DNA of 58,368 bases from an uncultured Microbulbifer sp. (GCF_947498635.1 NZ_CANMKV010000027.1:1-58368); one strand, 5' to 3'; positions 37,676 to 48,106 are shown, numbered from the stretch's first letter. A program made the numbers and translations. The notes: generated by a model from the sequence alone, not told the origin.

Positions 37676-38566
37676 ATGGATTACCCCACGATTGCTGACT
37701 GCGTAGGCAATACCCCCCTGATTAAGCTGCAGCGCCTGCCCGGTGATACCAGCAATACGATTTTGCTTAAGTTGGAAGGCAATAATCCGGCCGGTTCAGT
37801 AAAAGACCGTCCGGCGCTCTCAATGATTAACCATGCCGAAGGTAAGGGGCAGATCAAATCTGGGGATACTTTAATAGAGGCGACCAGTGGCAATACCGGT
37901 ATTGCACTGGCAATGGCGGCGGCTATTAAGGGTTATCGAATGATCCTGATTATGCCGGACAGTGCGACTGCGGAGCGCAAGGCCTCTATGACTGCTTACG
38001 GTGCTGAGTTAATTCTGGTCAGCGCAGAGGAAGGTATGGAGGGGGCCCGAGACTTGGCCCTGAAAATGCAAGCCGAGGGCAAGGGTTTGGTGCTCAATCA
38101 ATTTGCCAATACCGACAACCCCCTGGCCCACTATGAGGGCACAGGCCCTGAGATCTGGCAGCAGACCGATGGACAAGTGACACACTTTGTTTCCTCCATG
38201 GGCACAACCGGCACCATTATGGGCTGTGGCCGCTTTTTAAAAGAGCAGAATCCCGCTATTCAGGTCGTGGGCTTACAGCCTACGGACGGTTCCAGTATCC
38301 CCGGTATCCGTCGTTGGCCCGAGGCTTACCTACCGAAAATTTTTGTCCCCGAGGAGGTGGACCTGGTCATTGATATGGATCAGCGTGAAGCCGAAGAGAT
38401 GACACGTAGACTAGCGCGGGAGGAGGGTATTTTTTGTGGTGTTTCCTCTGGAGGGGCTGTTGCCGGTGCTCTGCGCCTCTCAAGCCAAGTGGAGAATGCT
38501 ACGATTGTGGCCATCATCTGCGATCGGGGGGATCGTTACTTATCATCTGGGTTGTTCAATTCGTGA
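37676..38566 (+). CDS. cysM: Cysteine synthase B
   Basis: A 296-residue PLP-dependent O-acetylserine sulfhydrylase B, which makes cysteine from O-acetylserine and sulphide or thiosulphate. The PLP Lys 43 is in GSVKDRPA, the substrate loop is EATSGNTGIALA and the phosphate loop is SSMGTTGTIMG. Length is like E. coli CysM (303). It is divergent from gacS/barA with about 210 bases between start codons and is followed by the 765-bp region where rlmD is usual. Confidence 0.95.
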   Translation: MDYPTIADCVGNTPLIKLQRLPGDTSNTILLKLEGNNPAGSVKDRPALSMINHAEGKGQIKSGDTLIEATSGNTGIALAMAAAIKGYRMILIMPDSATAERKASMTAYGAELILVSAEEGMEGARDLALKMQAEGKGLVLNQFANTDNPLAHYEGTGPEIWQQTDGQVTHFVSSMGTTGTIMGCGRFLKEQNPAIQVVGLQPTDGSSIPGIRRWPEAYLPKIFVPEEVDLVIDMDQREAEEMTRRLAREEGIFCGVSSGGAVAGALRLSSQVENATIVAIICDRGDRYLSSGLFNS

Positions 38567-39331
38567 GGCTTTACGGGGCGTGCAGTATTTCTGTTGCGCC
38601 TCTGTGTTAAATCGGGTGCTGGTGAACCTTGATGTTGGTTGTTGCTCTTAGGTTAAAAGGCCGCTATTTTCCCAGTTATTTTTCTTTAAAGCATATTTCA
38701 AAATCTTTTTTCTAGGGTTTATTTAAAGGCTCTTTGCCTTGCGATCATTTTCTCCCTGAGAGTAGAGGTACCATGGAATTTCTAGCGGTACTTTATTCTT
38801 ATTATTGCAAAAGAATTTTTTGCCTCGATTTTGTCCACTAATGGTGTGTGCCGGCACGAAGATTTGATCGCGTTTTATAGGCTGGTAGTATTTTTTAGAT
38901 GCCGAAAATTAACTCTTATTTTTGCTGATTTGATCAAAACTAGAGTTGAATACATGACGTGCAATTGCCGACCTTTCAGGCGATGGAAAAGTCATTGGAA
39001 GCTAAGCAAATTCTTTTCGGCTTGCAAATCCCTCCTTTGGTCGAGTTGTCCTTGCCCGCAACGTTTTTTCAAATTATTTGGCCTGGTTCGTTATGGTGTC
39101 GTAGTTTGCGGCTCCCGGTGAAAAGTTTTGTCCGCAGTGGGGTAGGTTATCGCTGAATTTCGCGCAGCTTATTGAAAAACATAAAGAAAATCGTGGACTT
39201 TAGTGTGCCCAAACCTATGATAGAAACGCCCCTTAAATGGAGTGCGCACTGCATTTGGCTGGTATTGCAGTTTTACTGGCTGGCAATGGGTGCCAATGCG
39301 TTTACAAATTCCTGTTTCGGTTCGGTAAAAC
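38567..39331. other. Intergenic, 765 bases, site of missing rlmD
   Basis: No convincing gene. Only short frames with unlikely products (Cys- and Phe-rich) exist on the plus strand; none has a Shine-Dalgarno sequence. In related genomes rlmD (23S rRNA m5U1939 methyltransferase) often sits here. I see none of its motifs. The region is AT-rich; it may contain the relA promoter and could host an sRNA. Confidence 0.5.
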
Positions 39332-41578
39332 ATGGTTCAAGTCAGAAAACATCATTCCTTTGGAGGTGAGAGCGAGCACGATTTGGAATCGTGGTTGCGC
39401 CATGTACAGAAATTGGCTGGGCTGGATGGTGCCGCTATAGTGATCCTGCGTCGCGCCGCAGAAGTCAGTGCTGAGGCCGAACAGCGAGCGATCGATGCAG
39501 AAAATATTTGGGCGGAAGGTGCCAGCAGTTTTGCCTCGGGCCTGGAAATGGCGGAGATACTGGCGGATCTGCAAATTGACTCCGAAGCCCTGGTGGCCGC
39601 GGTACTCTACCGGGCGGTTCGGGAAAAGCGCCTGGCGATAAAAAAGGTGGAAGAGGAGTTTGGCCCTGTCGTGGCCAAGCTGATTCGCGGTGTCTTGCGC
39701 ATGGCGGCGATCCGCAGTCGCAGTGCGGATACCGGCGAAGGTGGTAAAGGTGGGGCGGTCGAGGAGCACTCGGAAAATATTCGCCGTATGTTGGTGGCAC
39801 TGGTTGACGATGTCCGAGTTGCCCTGATTAAGCTCGCCGAGCGCACCTGCGCCATTCGCGCGGCAAAAAATGCTGAGCCGGCAAAGCGTCAGCGCGTGGC
39901 CCGCGAAGTGGCCGACGTCTATGCGCCACTGGCCCACAGGCTCGGTATCGGGCACATCAAATGGGAGCTGGAGGATCTGTCTTTCCGCTATTTGGAGCCC
40001 GAGGATTACATGCAGATCGCACGTCTGCTGGATGAAAAACGGCTGGCCCGACAGAAATATATCGATGAGGTCTTAGAACTTCTGCGCTCAGAGCTGGCGC
40101 GGGCGGACATTGAAGGAGATGTCTACGGCCGCGCGAAGCATATCTACAGTATCTGGCGTAAAATGCGCCGCAAAAATATCGGTTTTTCCCAGGTTTACGA
40201 TATACGTGCCGTGCGTATTCTCGTGCCTACGGTACGGGATTGCTATGCGGTGCTGGGGATAGTGCACAACCTATGGCGCAACATTCCCAATGAGTTTGAT
40301 GATTATATTGCCTCCCCAAAGGAAAATGGCTATCGCTCCCTACATACGGCGGTGATCGGCCCAGAGCGCAAAGTGTTGGAAGTGCAGATTCGTACTTTTG
40401 CCATGCATGAAGAGGCCGAGTACGGGGTTTGTGCACATTGGCGCTATAAAGGCACCGATTTGAAAACAGAGAGCCAGGATAGCTACGAGCAAAAAATTTC
40501 CTGGTTGCGCCAAGTGCTTGATTGGCATGAAGAGGTGGGGGGGAACCCCTTGCAGGATGACCTGCAGGCCGGGGAGGGGGACTCGCGTATCTATGTGTTC
40601 ACCCCCGATGGGCACGTGGTCGATCTGCCTCGCGGCGCGACGCCTCTGGATTTTGCCTACAAAATTCACACTGAGATCGGTCACCGCTGCCGCGGAGCTA
40701 AGGTGGATGGACGCATTGTGCCGCTCAATCACGAACTTGAAACCGCCAACCAGGTGGAGATTCTTACCGGAAAGCGTGAAGCGCCCAGCCGCGATTGGCT
40801 GTCATCGGGTATGGGGTATATCACCACTTCGCGGGCGCGGGCCAAAATTATCCACTGGTTCAAGCAGCAGGCACGCGACCAAAATATTGCGGATGGCCGC
40901 AGTATCCTCGACGGCGAATTCAAGCAACTGGCCCTCAGTGATTTTGATTTTGAAAAGCTTGCAGCCAAGCTGAACATGCACTCGCTGGATGACCTCTATG
41001 CGGCAGTGGGGGCTGGAGATATCGGTGTGGGGCAGGTATTGAATACCGCCCAGCGCATGATCAAGGTCGATAATGTCGAGCGAGTGCCCTCACTCACCGC
41101 TCCGGTGGCCTCCGGGGCGGGCAAGGCGGATGTTTATATTGAAGGCGTTGGCAATTTACTGACGCATATTGCCGGTTGCTGTAATCCCGTACCTGGTGAT
41201 GAAATTATGGGCTACATCACTCTTGGCCGCGGTGTGTCGATACACCGCAAGGATTGCGCGAATATGCTGCGCATGCAGACGGAGGAATCCGAGCGGGTAC
41301 TGGAGGTTAACTGGGCGGCAAAGCCGAGGGAGCTCTATGCAGTGGAAATCGTCATCGAGGCTTATGATCGCCTCGGACTACTGCGCGATGTCACTGCCAT
41401 GCTCGACAGCCAGAAAATCAATATTACGGCGATGCAAACCAATACCAATAAGCATAAGCATACGGTTGAAATGGTGCTTACCGCTGAGATCCACAATTTT
41501 GAAGAATTGAGTTATGTATTGCACCGCATTAACCGCCTGCCTAATGTGGCATCGGCGAAGCGGCGCATGCTGCGCTGA
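39332..41578 (+). CDS. relA: GTP pyrophosphokinase RelA
   Basis: A 748-residue (p)ppGpp synthetase. The N-terminal pseudo-hydrolase region lacks the HD motif (VLYRAVREKRLAIK), as in monofunctional RelA. The synthetase domain has YGRAKHIYSIWRKM, EFDDYIASPKENGYRSLHTA and EVQIRTFAMHEEAEYG. The TGS domain (RIYVFTPDGHVVDLP) follows, then a zinc-finger-like segment with THIAGCCNPVPGDE and a C-terminal ACT domain (AVEIVIEAYDRLGLL). It binds ribosomes carrying uncharged tRNA. A weak ribosome binding site precedes ATG 39332. Confidence 0.97.
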   Translation: MVQVRKHHSFGGESEHDLESWLRHVQKLAGLDGAAIVILRRAAEVSAEAEQRAIDAENIWAEGASSFASGLEMAEILADLQIDSEALVAAVLYRAVREKRLAIKKVEEEFGPVVAKLIRGVLRMAAIRSRSADTGEGGKGGAVEEHSENIRRMLVALVDDVRVALIKLAERTCAIRAAKNAEPAKRQRVAREVADVYAPLAHRLGIGHIKWELEDLSFRYLEPEDYMQIARLLDEKRLARQKYIDEVLELLRSELARADIEGDVYGRAKHIYSIWRKMRRKNIGFSQVYDIRAVRILVPTVRDCYAVLGIVHNLWRNIPNEFDDYIASPKENGYRSLHTAVIGPERKVLEVQIRTFAMHEEAEYGVCAHWRYKGTDLKTESQDSYEQKISWLRQVLDWHEEVGGNPLQDDLQAGEGDSRIYVFTPDGHVVDLPRGATPLDFAYKIHTEIGHRCRGAKVDGRIVPLNHELETANQVEILTGKREAPSRDWLSSGMGYITTSRARAKIIHWFKQQARDQNIADGRSILDGEFKQLALSDFDFEKLAAKLNMHSLDDLYAAVGAGDIGVGQVLNTAQRMIKVDNVERVPSLTAPVASGAGKADVYIEGVGNLLTHIAGCCNPVPGDEIMGYITLGRGVSIHRKDCANMLRMQTEESERVLEVNWAAKPRELYAVEIVIEAYDRLGLLRDVTAMLDSQKINITAMQTNTNKHKHTVEMVLTAEIHNFEELSYVLHRINRLPNVASAKRRMLR

Positions 41579-41587
41579 GGGGGATAA

Positions 41588-42418
41588 TTGCAAAATCAGT
41601 ACACGGTGGAGGACCTGCTCCACCTGATGGCCCAGTTGCGCAACCCGGATGGAGGTTGCCCCTGGGACTTAAAACAGACATATGCCACGATTGTGCCCTC
41701 CACGATAGAGGAGGCCTACGAAGTTGCGGAAGCGATTGAGATTGAGGATTACGAACACCTGCACGAAGAGCTTGGGGACTTATTGTTCCAGGTGATTTTT
41801 TACTCCCAGCTCGGGCGCGAGCAGGGCCATTTCGATTTTTCCCGTATTGTGGACACCCTGGTGCGTAAATTGGTGCGCCGCCATCCCCATGTATTTCCCA
41901 GTGGAGACCTCTATGGCGAGAATGATACCGCTGCAGTGGATGAGGCTCAGGTAAAGCGGAATTGGGAGGCGATCAAGGCGGAGGAGCGCAGTAAAAAGGG
42001 GGAAGTCGGCATTCTGGCTGGCGTCACTGCGGGGCTGCCGGGATTGACACGCGCGGCCAAATTACAGAAACGGGCCTCTCAAGTGGGATTCGACTGGCCG
42101 GATATCCATGGCGTACTGGATAAAATTGAAGAAGAAGTAGCGGAGCTGCGGGAGGCCATCGAAGCCGGAGATCGCGAGCATGCCGGTGAGGAGCTCGGCG
42201 ATTTACTGTTTTCTTGTGTCAATGCTGCCCGACATCTCAAAATTGACCCAGAGACGGCACTACGTCAGTGCAATCGTAAGTTCGTGCGTCGTTTTGGCGC
42301 TGTGGAAACGGCACTCCGGGCCGATGGGCGTGTGCCTGCAGATGCGAGTTTGGAGGAGTTAGATGGGCTTTGGGAGCGGGCAAAAGCGAGTGAGAAACCG
42401 CGCTCCGGCAATGAGTGA
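41588..42418 (+). CDS. mazG: Nucleoside triphosphate pyrophosphohydrolase MazG
   Basis: A 276-residue MazG with two MazG domains, typical of gammaproteobacteria. Domain 1: GGCPWDLKQTYATIVPSTIE then EEAYEVAEAI and EELGDLLFQV, with the EExxE and ExxD metal sites. Domain 2: VLDKIEEEVAELREAI and EELGDLLFSCVN. It hydrolyses noncanonical dNTPs and modulates the ppGpp response by its effect on nucleotides. TTG start 41588 with GGGGG upstream, nine bases after relA. Confidence 0.95.
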   Translation: MQNQYTVEDLLHLMAQLRNPDGGCPWDLKQTYATIVPSTIEEAYEVAEAIEIEDYEHLHEELGDLLFQVIFYSQLGREQGHFDFSRIVDTLVRKLVRRHPHVFPSGDLYGENDTAAVDEAQVKRNWEAIKAEERSKKGEVGILAGVTAGLPGLTRAAKLQKRASQVGFDWPDIHGVLDKIEEEVAELREAIEAGDREHAGEELGDLLFSCVNAARHLKIDPETALRQCNRKFVRRFGAVETALRADGRVPADASLEELDGLWERAKASEKPRSGNE

Positions 42419-42553
42419 TCGAGGTAAAAGGGTCGCTTACCCTGCGGGAATGGGTACATAACGGCCACAATCTTGCCCAATTTGGGGTGTGCGTGTAAGG
42501 TAGCGCTCTTTTGGCGCGGCGGCTATTGATGCGTCGACAGTTTTGGAGGCTAA

Positions 42554-43213
<660 letters not shown>

Positions 43214-43236
43214 TTGCTGCAATCGCACTTTTTTAT

Positions 43237-43263
43237 AAAGCCCCCACTTGGGGGCTTTTTTGT
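43237..43263 (+). terminator. Intrinsic terminator after adk
   Basis: AAAGCCCCC (43237-43245) pairs with GGGGGCTTT (43250-43258) around a four-base loop, followed by a T-run. It lies about 24 bases after the adk stop. Confidence 0.9.
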
Positions 43264-43392
43264 ATCTTGCCGAATTGCCGGGGACCCCTTTGCGCAGTTT
43301 CAGGGAGCGCTATCCCTTGTAGTTGATTGGTCAATCATTAAGATTGCCGGCAGGTTTTTCCTGGCAAAATTGTATTTCAGACGGGTCTTTGT

Positions 43393-44391
43393 ATGTCCAC
43401 AGCGATAGTTTTGATGAATCTGGGTACCCCCGCACACCCCACGGCACCTGCGGTGAGAGAATTCCTGCGGGATTTCCTCTCCGATCCCCGCGTGGTGGAA
43501 ATACCCCGGCCGCTGTGGCTGGCCATCTTAAATGGCTTCATATTGCCTTTTCGCCCGAAGCGCATTGCTCCGGCTTATGCAGAAATATGGAATTGCAGTG
43601 CAGACGGTGCGCAGGTTGAAGGTTCTCCACTTCTCTACTATACGCGTCGCCAGGCTGAGTTGTTACAAAAGCATCTGAACGATAAAGGGCGGGACCTTGC
43701 TGTAGAATTTGCGATGACTTATGGCGAGCCGCGCCTTGACAAGGTTATTGATGGTTTGCGAAAGAAAGGCTATGAATCCTTTATCGTTTTACCCTTGTAT
43801 CCCCAGTACTCCGCTACGACGACGGCTGCCATTTACGATCAAGTGGCGCAGATTTTTCGAAAAAGTCGTGATATTCCGGATATTACCCTGATTAGGGAGT
43901 ATTACCATTCACCGCTTTATATTAAATCTCTAGCCAATTCCGTTAGAGAGCATTGGCAGAAGTGCGGCCAGGCCGAAAAACTCATGTTGTCATTCCACGG
44001 TATTCCCAAAGCGAATGTTGATAAGGGAGACCCCTATTATCGCCACTGCCAGGAAACGGCGAGGCTGCTCGCTGAAGAATTGCAAATTACTCAGGATCGC
44101 TGGCAAGTTACTTTCCAGTCACGCTTTGGTAAAGCGGAGTGGTTGCAGCCTTATACGGATAAAACACTAATCGAGTGGGGAAAAAGCGGAATTAAGAGTG
44201 TCGATGTAATCTGCCCGGCTTTTTCGGCGGACTGTTTGGAGACACTAGAAGAAATTTCGGTGGAGAATCGCGCTAATTTTATCGATGCCGGCGGCAGTGA
44301 ATACCATTATATTCCCGCGTTAAATTTACGTGCAGACCATATTCAAGCACTTGCCGCGATTATTGAAGATAAGTTGCCTGGAGCAAAATAA
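43393..44391 (+). CDS. hemH: Ferrochelatase
   Basis: A 332-residue ferrochelatase, which inserts Fe(II) into protoporphyrin IX in the last heme step. N-terminal IVLMNLGTPAHPTA, FLRDFLSDPRVVEIPR, the catalytic His in LMLSFHGIPKANVDKGDPYY, the TFQSRFGKAEWLQPYTD signature and the acidic CPAFSADCLETLEEI motif are all present. It has its own promoter region after the adk terminator. Confidence 0.97.
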   Translation: MSTAIVLMNLGTPAHPTAPAVREFLRDFLSDPRVVEIPRPLWLAILNGFILPFRPKRIAPAYAEIWNCSADGAQVEGSPLLYYTRRQAELLQKHLNDKGRDLAVEFAMTYGEPRLDKVIDGLRKKGYESFIVLPLYPQYSATTTAAIYDQVAQIFRKSRDIPDITLIREYYHSPLYIKSLANSVREHWQKCGQAEKLMLSFHGIPKANVDKGDPYYRHCQETARLLAEELQITQDRWQVTFQSRFGKAEWLQPYTDKTLIEWGKSGIKSVDVICPAFSADCLETLEEISVENRANFIDAGGSEYHYIPALNLRADHIQALAAIIEDKLPGAK

Positions 44392-44656
44392 TTTCAAGCT
44401 TTTACCAATTTGGTCACCGTAAAAGGCAATTTGATAAGAAAAAGATACTTTTTTGCTGAAAAATTTCTCATTTTTCGCTTTTTTACTTGCAATGCCCTGT
44501 ATTTTTATTAACTTTGATAAAGTTGTATCGAAATAGGCGGTGCGTCGCTCTGTATAAGTAATAAAATAACCCATCGTGGTTTTATTCGATCGCTAACAGG
44601 CAATGCTGCCGGCACACTTTTGGAAGTACTTCTTCTTTTTAGTGAGGAGACAAGGG

Positions 44657-45469
44657 ATGGCAAGAGTAGTAAAAAAGAGTACACGTGCTAAAAAGACAAC
44701 TGGTTCGACCAAAGCGTCGCCAATAGTCGATAAAGCACAGAAAGCAGTGGATGCAGCGAGCAAGTCGCTGGATGCACAAATGGATCGTGTGGCAAAAGCA
44801 AAGGCGCGGGTTCAAAAAAGTAGCACGGCAGCGGCAAAGACTTCTTTGACTAATGCCAATAGCAAGGCAAAGGAATTGCGCGCCAAGCTGGCGATGGCCA
44901 AAGTGGAACTCGTTAAGGCCAAGACCATGGATGCCGTTCGTCTCGCTGAAGAATCGGCTAAAGAGAAGGTTAGCGCCCTTTCTGATAGCCTTTCCGCTAA
45001 GGCCGATAAAGAGCTGGCTGCAGCCCTCAAAGCCTTTGAGGCGCGCTGGGTGAAGACCCGGGAAAAGGCTCACGCTAAGAAGATCAAGGCCGCAGAGAAG
45101 AAAGCTGAGGCCAAGGTAAAAGCTGCAGCGAAGAAAGCTGTGGCAAAAGCGAAGGAGCTGGAGAAAAAAGCCGCGGCTAAGTTAAAAGCAGAGGTACAAA
45201 AGGCGAAGAAAGCCACGACTAAAAAGTCTCCTTCCGCCAAAAAAATGGGCCGCCCTAAAAAGGCTGCCACTGAAACTAAAGCCGCTAAGCGTGTCGGGCG
45301 CCCTAAAAAGGCCACTACTGCAGCCAAGCCTGCGAAGGCTAAAAGGGTGGGCCGTCCTAAGAAGTCCACCACCGCAACGACAGCAGCTAAAAAGGCTCCC
45401 GCACGTCGTGGCCGCCCGCCTAAAGCGGGTACAGGTCGGCGTGGTCGCCCGCCGAAGAGTGCAGCCTAG
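44657..45469 (+). CDS. AT-hook histone H1-like protein (AlgP-like)
   Basis: A 270-residue Lys/Ala-rich protein. N-terminal region of about 190 residues is helical with Ala/Lys repeats and coiled-coil propensity; the C-terminal 75 residues hold five AT-hook cores: GRPKK at 198-202, 214-218 and 232-236 and GRPPK at 252-256 and 263-267, connected by Lys/Ala/Thr-rich linkers. It resembles the AlgP/AlgR3 histone-like proteins of Pseudomonas. I chose ATG 44657 over an upstream ATG because GTGAGGAGACAAGGG directly precedes it. It probably binds AT-rich DNA in the nucleoid; direct regulation of alginate in this organism is unknown. Confidence 0.88.
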   Translation: MARVVKKSTRAKKTTGSTKASPIVDKAQKAVDAASKSLDAQMDRVAKAKARVQKSSTAAAKTSLTNANSKAKELRAKLAMAKVELVKAKTMDAVRLAEESAKEKVSALSDSLSAKADKELAAALKAFEARWVKTREKAHAKKIKAAEKKAEAKVKAAAKKAVAKAKELEKKAAAKLKAEVQKAKKATTKKSPSAKKMGRPKKAATETKAAKRVGRPKKATTAAKPAKAKRVGRPKKSTTATTAAKKAPARRGRPPKAGTGRRGRPPKSAA

Positions 45470-45523
45470 TTCCATAAATACCAAGTCCGCTGTTAGCCAC
45501 TAGAGTATGGCTGGCTTCCCGTC

Positions 45524-45550
45524 AACCCTGGCTTATGCCGGGGTTTTCTC
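45524..45550 (+). terminator. Intrinsic terminator after histone-like gene
   Basis: AACCCTGGC (45524-45532) pairs with GCCGGGGTT (45537-45545), with one G-T pair, around a four-base loop and then TTCTCTTT. Confidence 0.78.
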
Positions 45551-45634
45551 TTTCCGCATCGTATGAATCTACATGACTAGCCTTTGTGACCATGCCACAA
45601 TTCACCTCCCTCGATTACCCGGTTTGAGACAGTT

Positions 45635-46336
45635 GTGAAGATTCTTGCCCTGGATACCACGTCTGGTGCCTGCTCTGTGGCACTTTATAGTAACGGCCAG
45701 ATTACCGAGCGCTTCGTACAGGCAGAGCGTGACCATACTCGCCGCTTGTTACCGATGGTGGACGAAGTATTGGCAGAAGCTGAATTAACCCTGCCTGGCT
45801 TGGATGCCTTTGCCGTAAGTCGAGGTCCCGGCTCGTTCACCGGGCTGCGAATCGCAATCAGTTGCGTGCAGGGGCTGGCTTTTTCCGTGGATAAACCAGT
45901 AGTACCGGTATCCAGTCTTGCAGCCTTGGCTTTAGGAGCGAGGCGAACACACCCGGAATGGGGCGAATCTCCTATTGTGACGATGCTCGATGCCCGTATG
46001 CAGCAGGTGTACTGGGGTATATACGATACCCAGTCGCCCAATGACAGCCTGTGCCCTGAAGCCGTTCAGAACCCGGAGCAGGTTTTGTTGTCTCTGGAAA
46101 CCGATGGATTGGCCGCTTCCTTTTACGGCGCTGGTCCTGGTTGGCACTACGAAGCGCTAGCTGCGGCCAAGGCAAAGGAGTGTGATCTGGATGCCCTTAT
46201 TCACGCACGGGATATTGCCGAGCTGGCTGTTCCCCTATGGCAGGCAGCTAAGACGCTTTCCGCCGAGGAATTGGAGCCCGTCTATCTTCGCAATGAAGTT
46301 ACTTGGCAAAAACGACAAAAAATTCGATCCCGGTAA
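45635..46336 (+). CDS. tsaB: tRNA threonylcarbamoyladenosine protein TsaB
   Basis: A 233-residue TsaB (YeaZ), which with TsaD and TsaE makes t6A37 in tRNA. N-terminal ILALDTTSGACSVAL, then DHTRRLLPMVDEVL, the FAVSRGPGSFTGLRI glycine-rich signature and AQGLAFS-like GLAFSVDKPVVPVSSL. GTG start 45635. The uppP gene begins four bases after its stop. Confidence 0.95.
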   Translation: MKILALDTTSGACSVALYSNGQITERFVQAERDHTRRLLPMVDEVLAEAELTLPGLDAFAVSRGPGSFTGLRIAISCVQGLAFSVDKPVVPVSSLAALALGARRTHPEWGESPIVTMLDARMQQVYWGIYDTQSPNDSLCPEAVQNPEQVLLSLETDGLAASFYGAGPGWHYEALAAAKAKECDLDALIHARDIAELAVPLWQAAKTLSAEELEPVYLRNEVTWQKRQKIRSR

Positions 46337-46339
46337 TTC

Positions 46340-47137
46340 ATGGAAATTTTTCAGATTGTTGTATTGGCTCTGATTCAGGGTCTTACTGAATTTCTTCCCA
46401 TCTCCAGCTCGGCACACCTGATTTTGCCCGCTGAAGTATTCGGCTGGCAGGATCAGGGGCTCGCCTTCGATGTGGCCGTGCATTTTGGATCGCTGATTGC
46501 GGTAGTCCTATATTTTCGCAAGGATATTGGGTTGTTATTGTGTGATGGCCTTGGGGGGCTGAAGTCCAGGCAGTTTACTGACGAGGGTAGGTTGGCCTGG
46601 CTGATCGTGTTGGCAACCATCCCCGTTGGTCTGGTTGGATTGATCTTCAAAGGCTATATAGAAACCCATTTACGCACAGCGGCGGTTATAGCAGCCACTA
46701 CAATAGGCTTTGGTCTGTTACTTTGGTGGGCCGATGTGCGTGGGGCACGGCGGCAGAACCTGGCCCAGCTCAACTGGAAAAAGGCCCTGATCATCGGTTG
46801 CGCGCAGGTATTGGCTCTTATTCCCGGCACTTCCCGCTCCGGTATCACCATGACTGCGGGACTGATGCTTGGAATGAAACGCGAAGCCGCCGCACGTTTT
46901 TCCTTCTTGTTATCGATACCGGCAATCGCGTTGCCATCTATGTTACTGACATACGATTTGCTCGCTCTGGAGAGTGTGCCTTGGGGCGATATTCTATTGG
47001 GAACGGTGCTTTCTTTTATTAGTGCTTATCTATGCATTCACTTTTTCCTGCAGTTTATTAGCCGTATCGGCATGGCACCTTTTGCTATTTACCGCCTGAT
47101 TCTGGGGGCGGCACTTATTTGGATAATATGGGGGTAA
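46340..47137 (+). CDS. uppP: Undecaprenyl-diphosphatase
   Basis: A 265-residue BacA/UppP inner-membrane phosphatase that recycles undecaprenyl diphosphate for cell-wall synthesis. The signatures are LIQGLTEFLPISSSAHLIL and LIPGTSRSGITMTAGLMLG with the catalytic Ser/Arg; about eight helices. Confers bacitracin tolerance when overexpressed. Its stop overlaps the start region of the next gene, so the two are probably cotranscribed. Confidence 0.96.
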   Translation: MEIFQIVVLALIQGLTEFLPISSSAHLILPAEVFGWQDQGLAFDVAVHFGSLIAVVLYFRKDIGLLLCDGLGGLKSRQFTDEGRLAWLIVLATIPVGLVGLIFKGYIETHLRTAAVIAATTIGFGLLLWWADVRGARRQNLAQLNWKKALIIGCAQVLALIPGTSRSGITMTAGLMLGMKREAAARFSFLLSIPAIALPSMLLTYDLLALESVPWGDILLGTVLSFISAYLCIHFFLQFISRIGMAPFAIYRLILGAALIWIIWG

Positions 47138-47142
47138 TGAAT

Positions 47143-48024
47143 ATGACAACGGTAGCGTTTATTGGCCTGGGTGTAATGGGGTACCCCATGGCGGGTTATC
47201 TGGCAAAGGCTGGTCACAAGATGCGAGTGTATAACCGCACAGCCAGTCGAGCAGAAAAGTGGCTCGTCGAATATGAGGGGGAGTGCTTTGCAACACCCGC
47301 TGAGGCCGCAAAAGGTGCCGAAGTGGTGTTTGCTTGTGTAGGTAACGACAATGACCTACGCCAGGTGGTTACCGGAGAGCAGGGTGCCTTCGCGACTATG
47401 GAAGAGGGTGCATTGTTTGTGGATCACACTACCGCCTCGGCAGATGTCGCCCGTGAATTGGCAGAGATTGCCAATGAGAAAGGCATCGGCTTTCTCGACG
47501 CCCCGGTATCCGGCGGTCAGGCCGGTGCCGAAAATGGCGTGCTCACGGTGATGGTTGGCGGTGAGGAAGCGGATTTCCAGCGTGTTCAGCCATTGATTGA
47601 TTCTTTTGCCAGGGCAATAACTCTATTGGGGCCGGTGGGCAGCGGTCAGCTATGTAAAATGGTTAATCAGATTTGTATCGCCGGGGTGGTCCAAGGATTA
47701 GCCGAGGGGCTGCATTTTGCCAAGGCGGCAGGGCTGGATGGCGAGCAGGTAGTCGATGTTATTTCCAAAGGCGCTGCACAGAGCTGGCAGATGGAGAACC
47801 GCTCCAAAACCATGTTGGCGGGCGAGTATGACCACGGTTTCGCTGTGGATTGGATGCGTAAAGATTTGGCTATTGTCCTGCAGGAAGCTCAACACAACGG
47901 AGCCCTGTTACCAGTGACGGCGCTAGTGGATCAGTTCTACAGCGAGGTACAGGCGATCGGCGGTTCCCGCTGGGACACCTCCAGTCTATTTGCACGCCTT
48001 ATGAATGTGCGTACTTTCGACTGA
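47143..48024 (+). CDS. NAD(P)-dependent beta-hydroxyacid dehydrogenase
   Basis: A 293-residue member of the 3-hydroxyisobutyrate dehydrogenase family. The Rossmann motif is FIGLGVMGYPMAGYLAKAGH; DAPVSGGQAGAENGVLTVMV is the substrate signature and the catalytic Lys is in GQLCKMVNQI. Asn/Arg after the second strand (YNRTASR) favours NADP. The frame opens at TTG 47119, but ATG 47143 (MTTVAFIGLG) has GGGGG eight bases upstream and starts directly at the fold. Substrate could be glyoxylate-derived, succinic semialdehyde-derived or 3-hydroxyisobutyrate-like. Confidence 0.9.
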   Translation: MTTVAFIGLGVMGYPMAGYLAKAGHKMRVYNRTASRAEKWLVEYEGECFATPAEAAKGAEVVFACVGNDNDLRQVVTGEQGAFATMEEGALFVDHTTASADVARELAEIANEKGIGFLDAPVSGGQAGAENGVLTVMVGGEEADFQRVQPLIDSFARAITLLGPVGSGQLCKMVNQICIAGVVQGLAEGLHFAKAAGLDGEQVVDVISKGAAQSWQMENRSKTMLAGEYDHGFAVDWMRKDLAIVLQEAQHNGALLPVTALVDQFYSEVQAIGGSRWDTSSLFARLMNVRTFD

Positions 48025-48106
48025 TACTCTCCGCCTGATGGCCTCTAGCTGGGCTGGATATTTTGTTTAAGCCCTGCATCTCCAAATTTTGTTGTTTTAA
48101 TTTCCC

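Noticed and set aside
38831..39121. Plus-strand frame between cysM and relA
   Set aside because: Cys/Phe-rich product with no similarity to RlmD or another family, and no ribosome binding site.
45070..45372. Minus-strand frame opposite the histone-like gene
   Set aside because: Low-complexity antisense of Lys/Ala codons.
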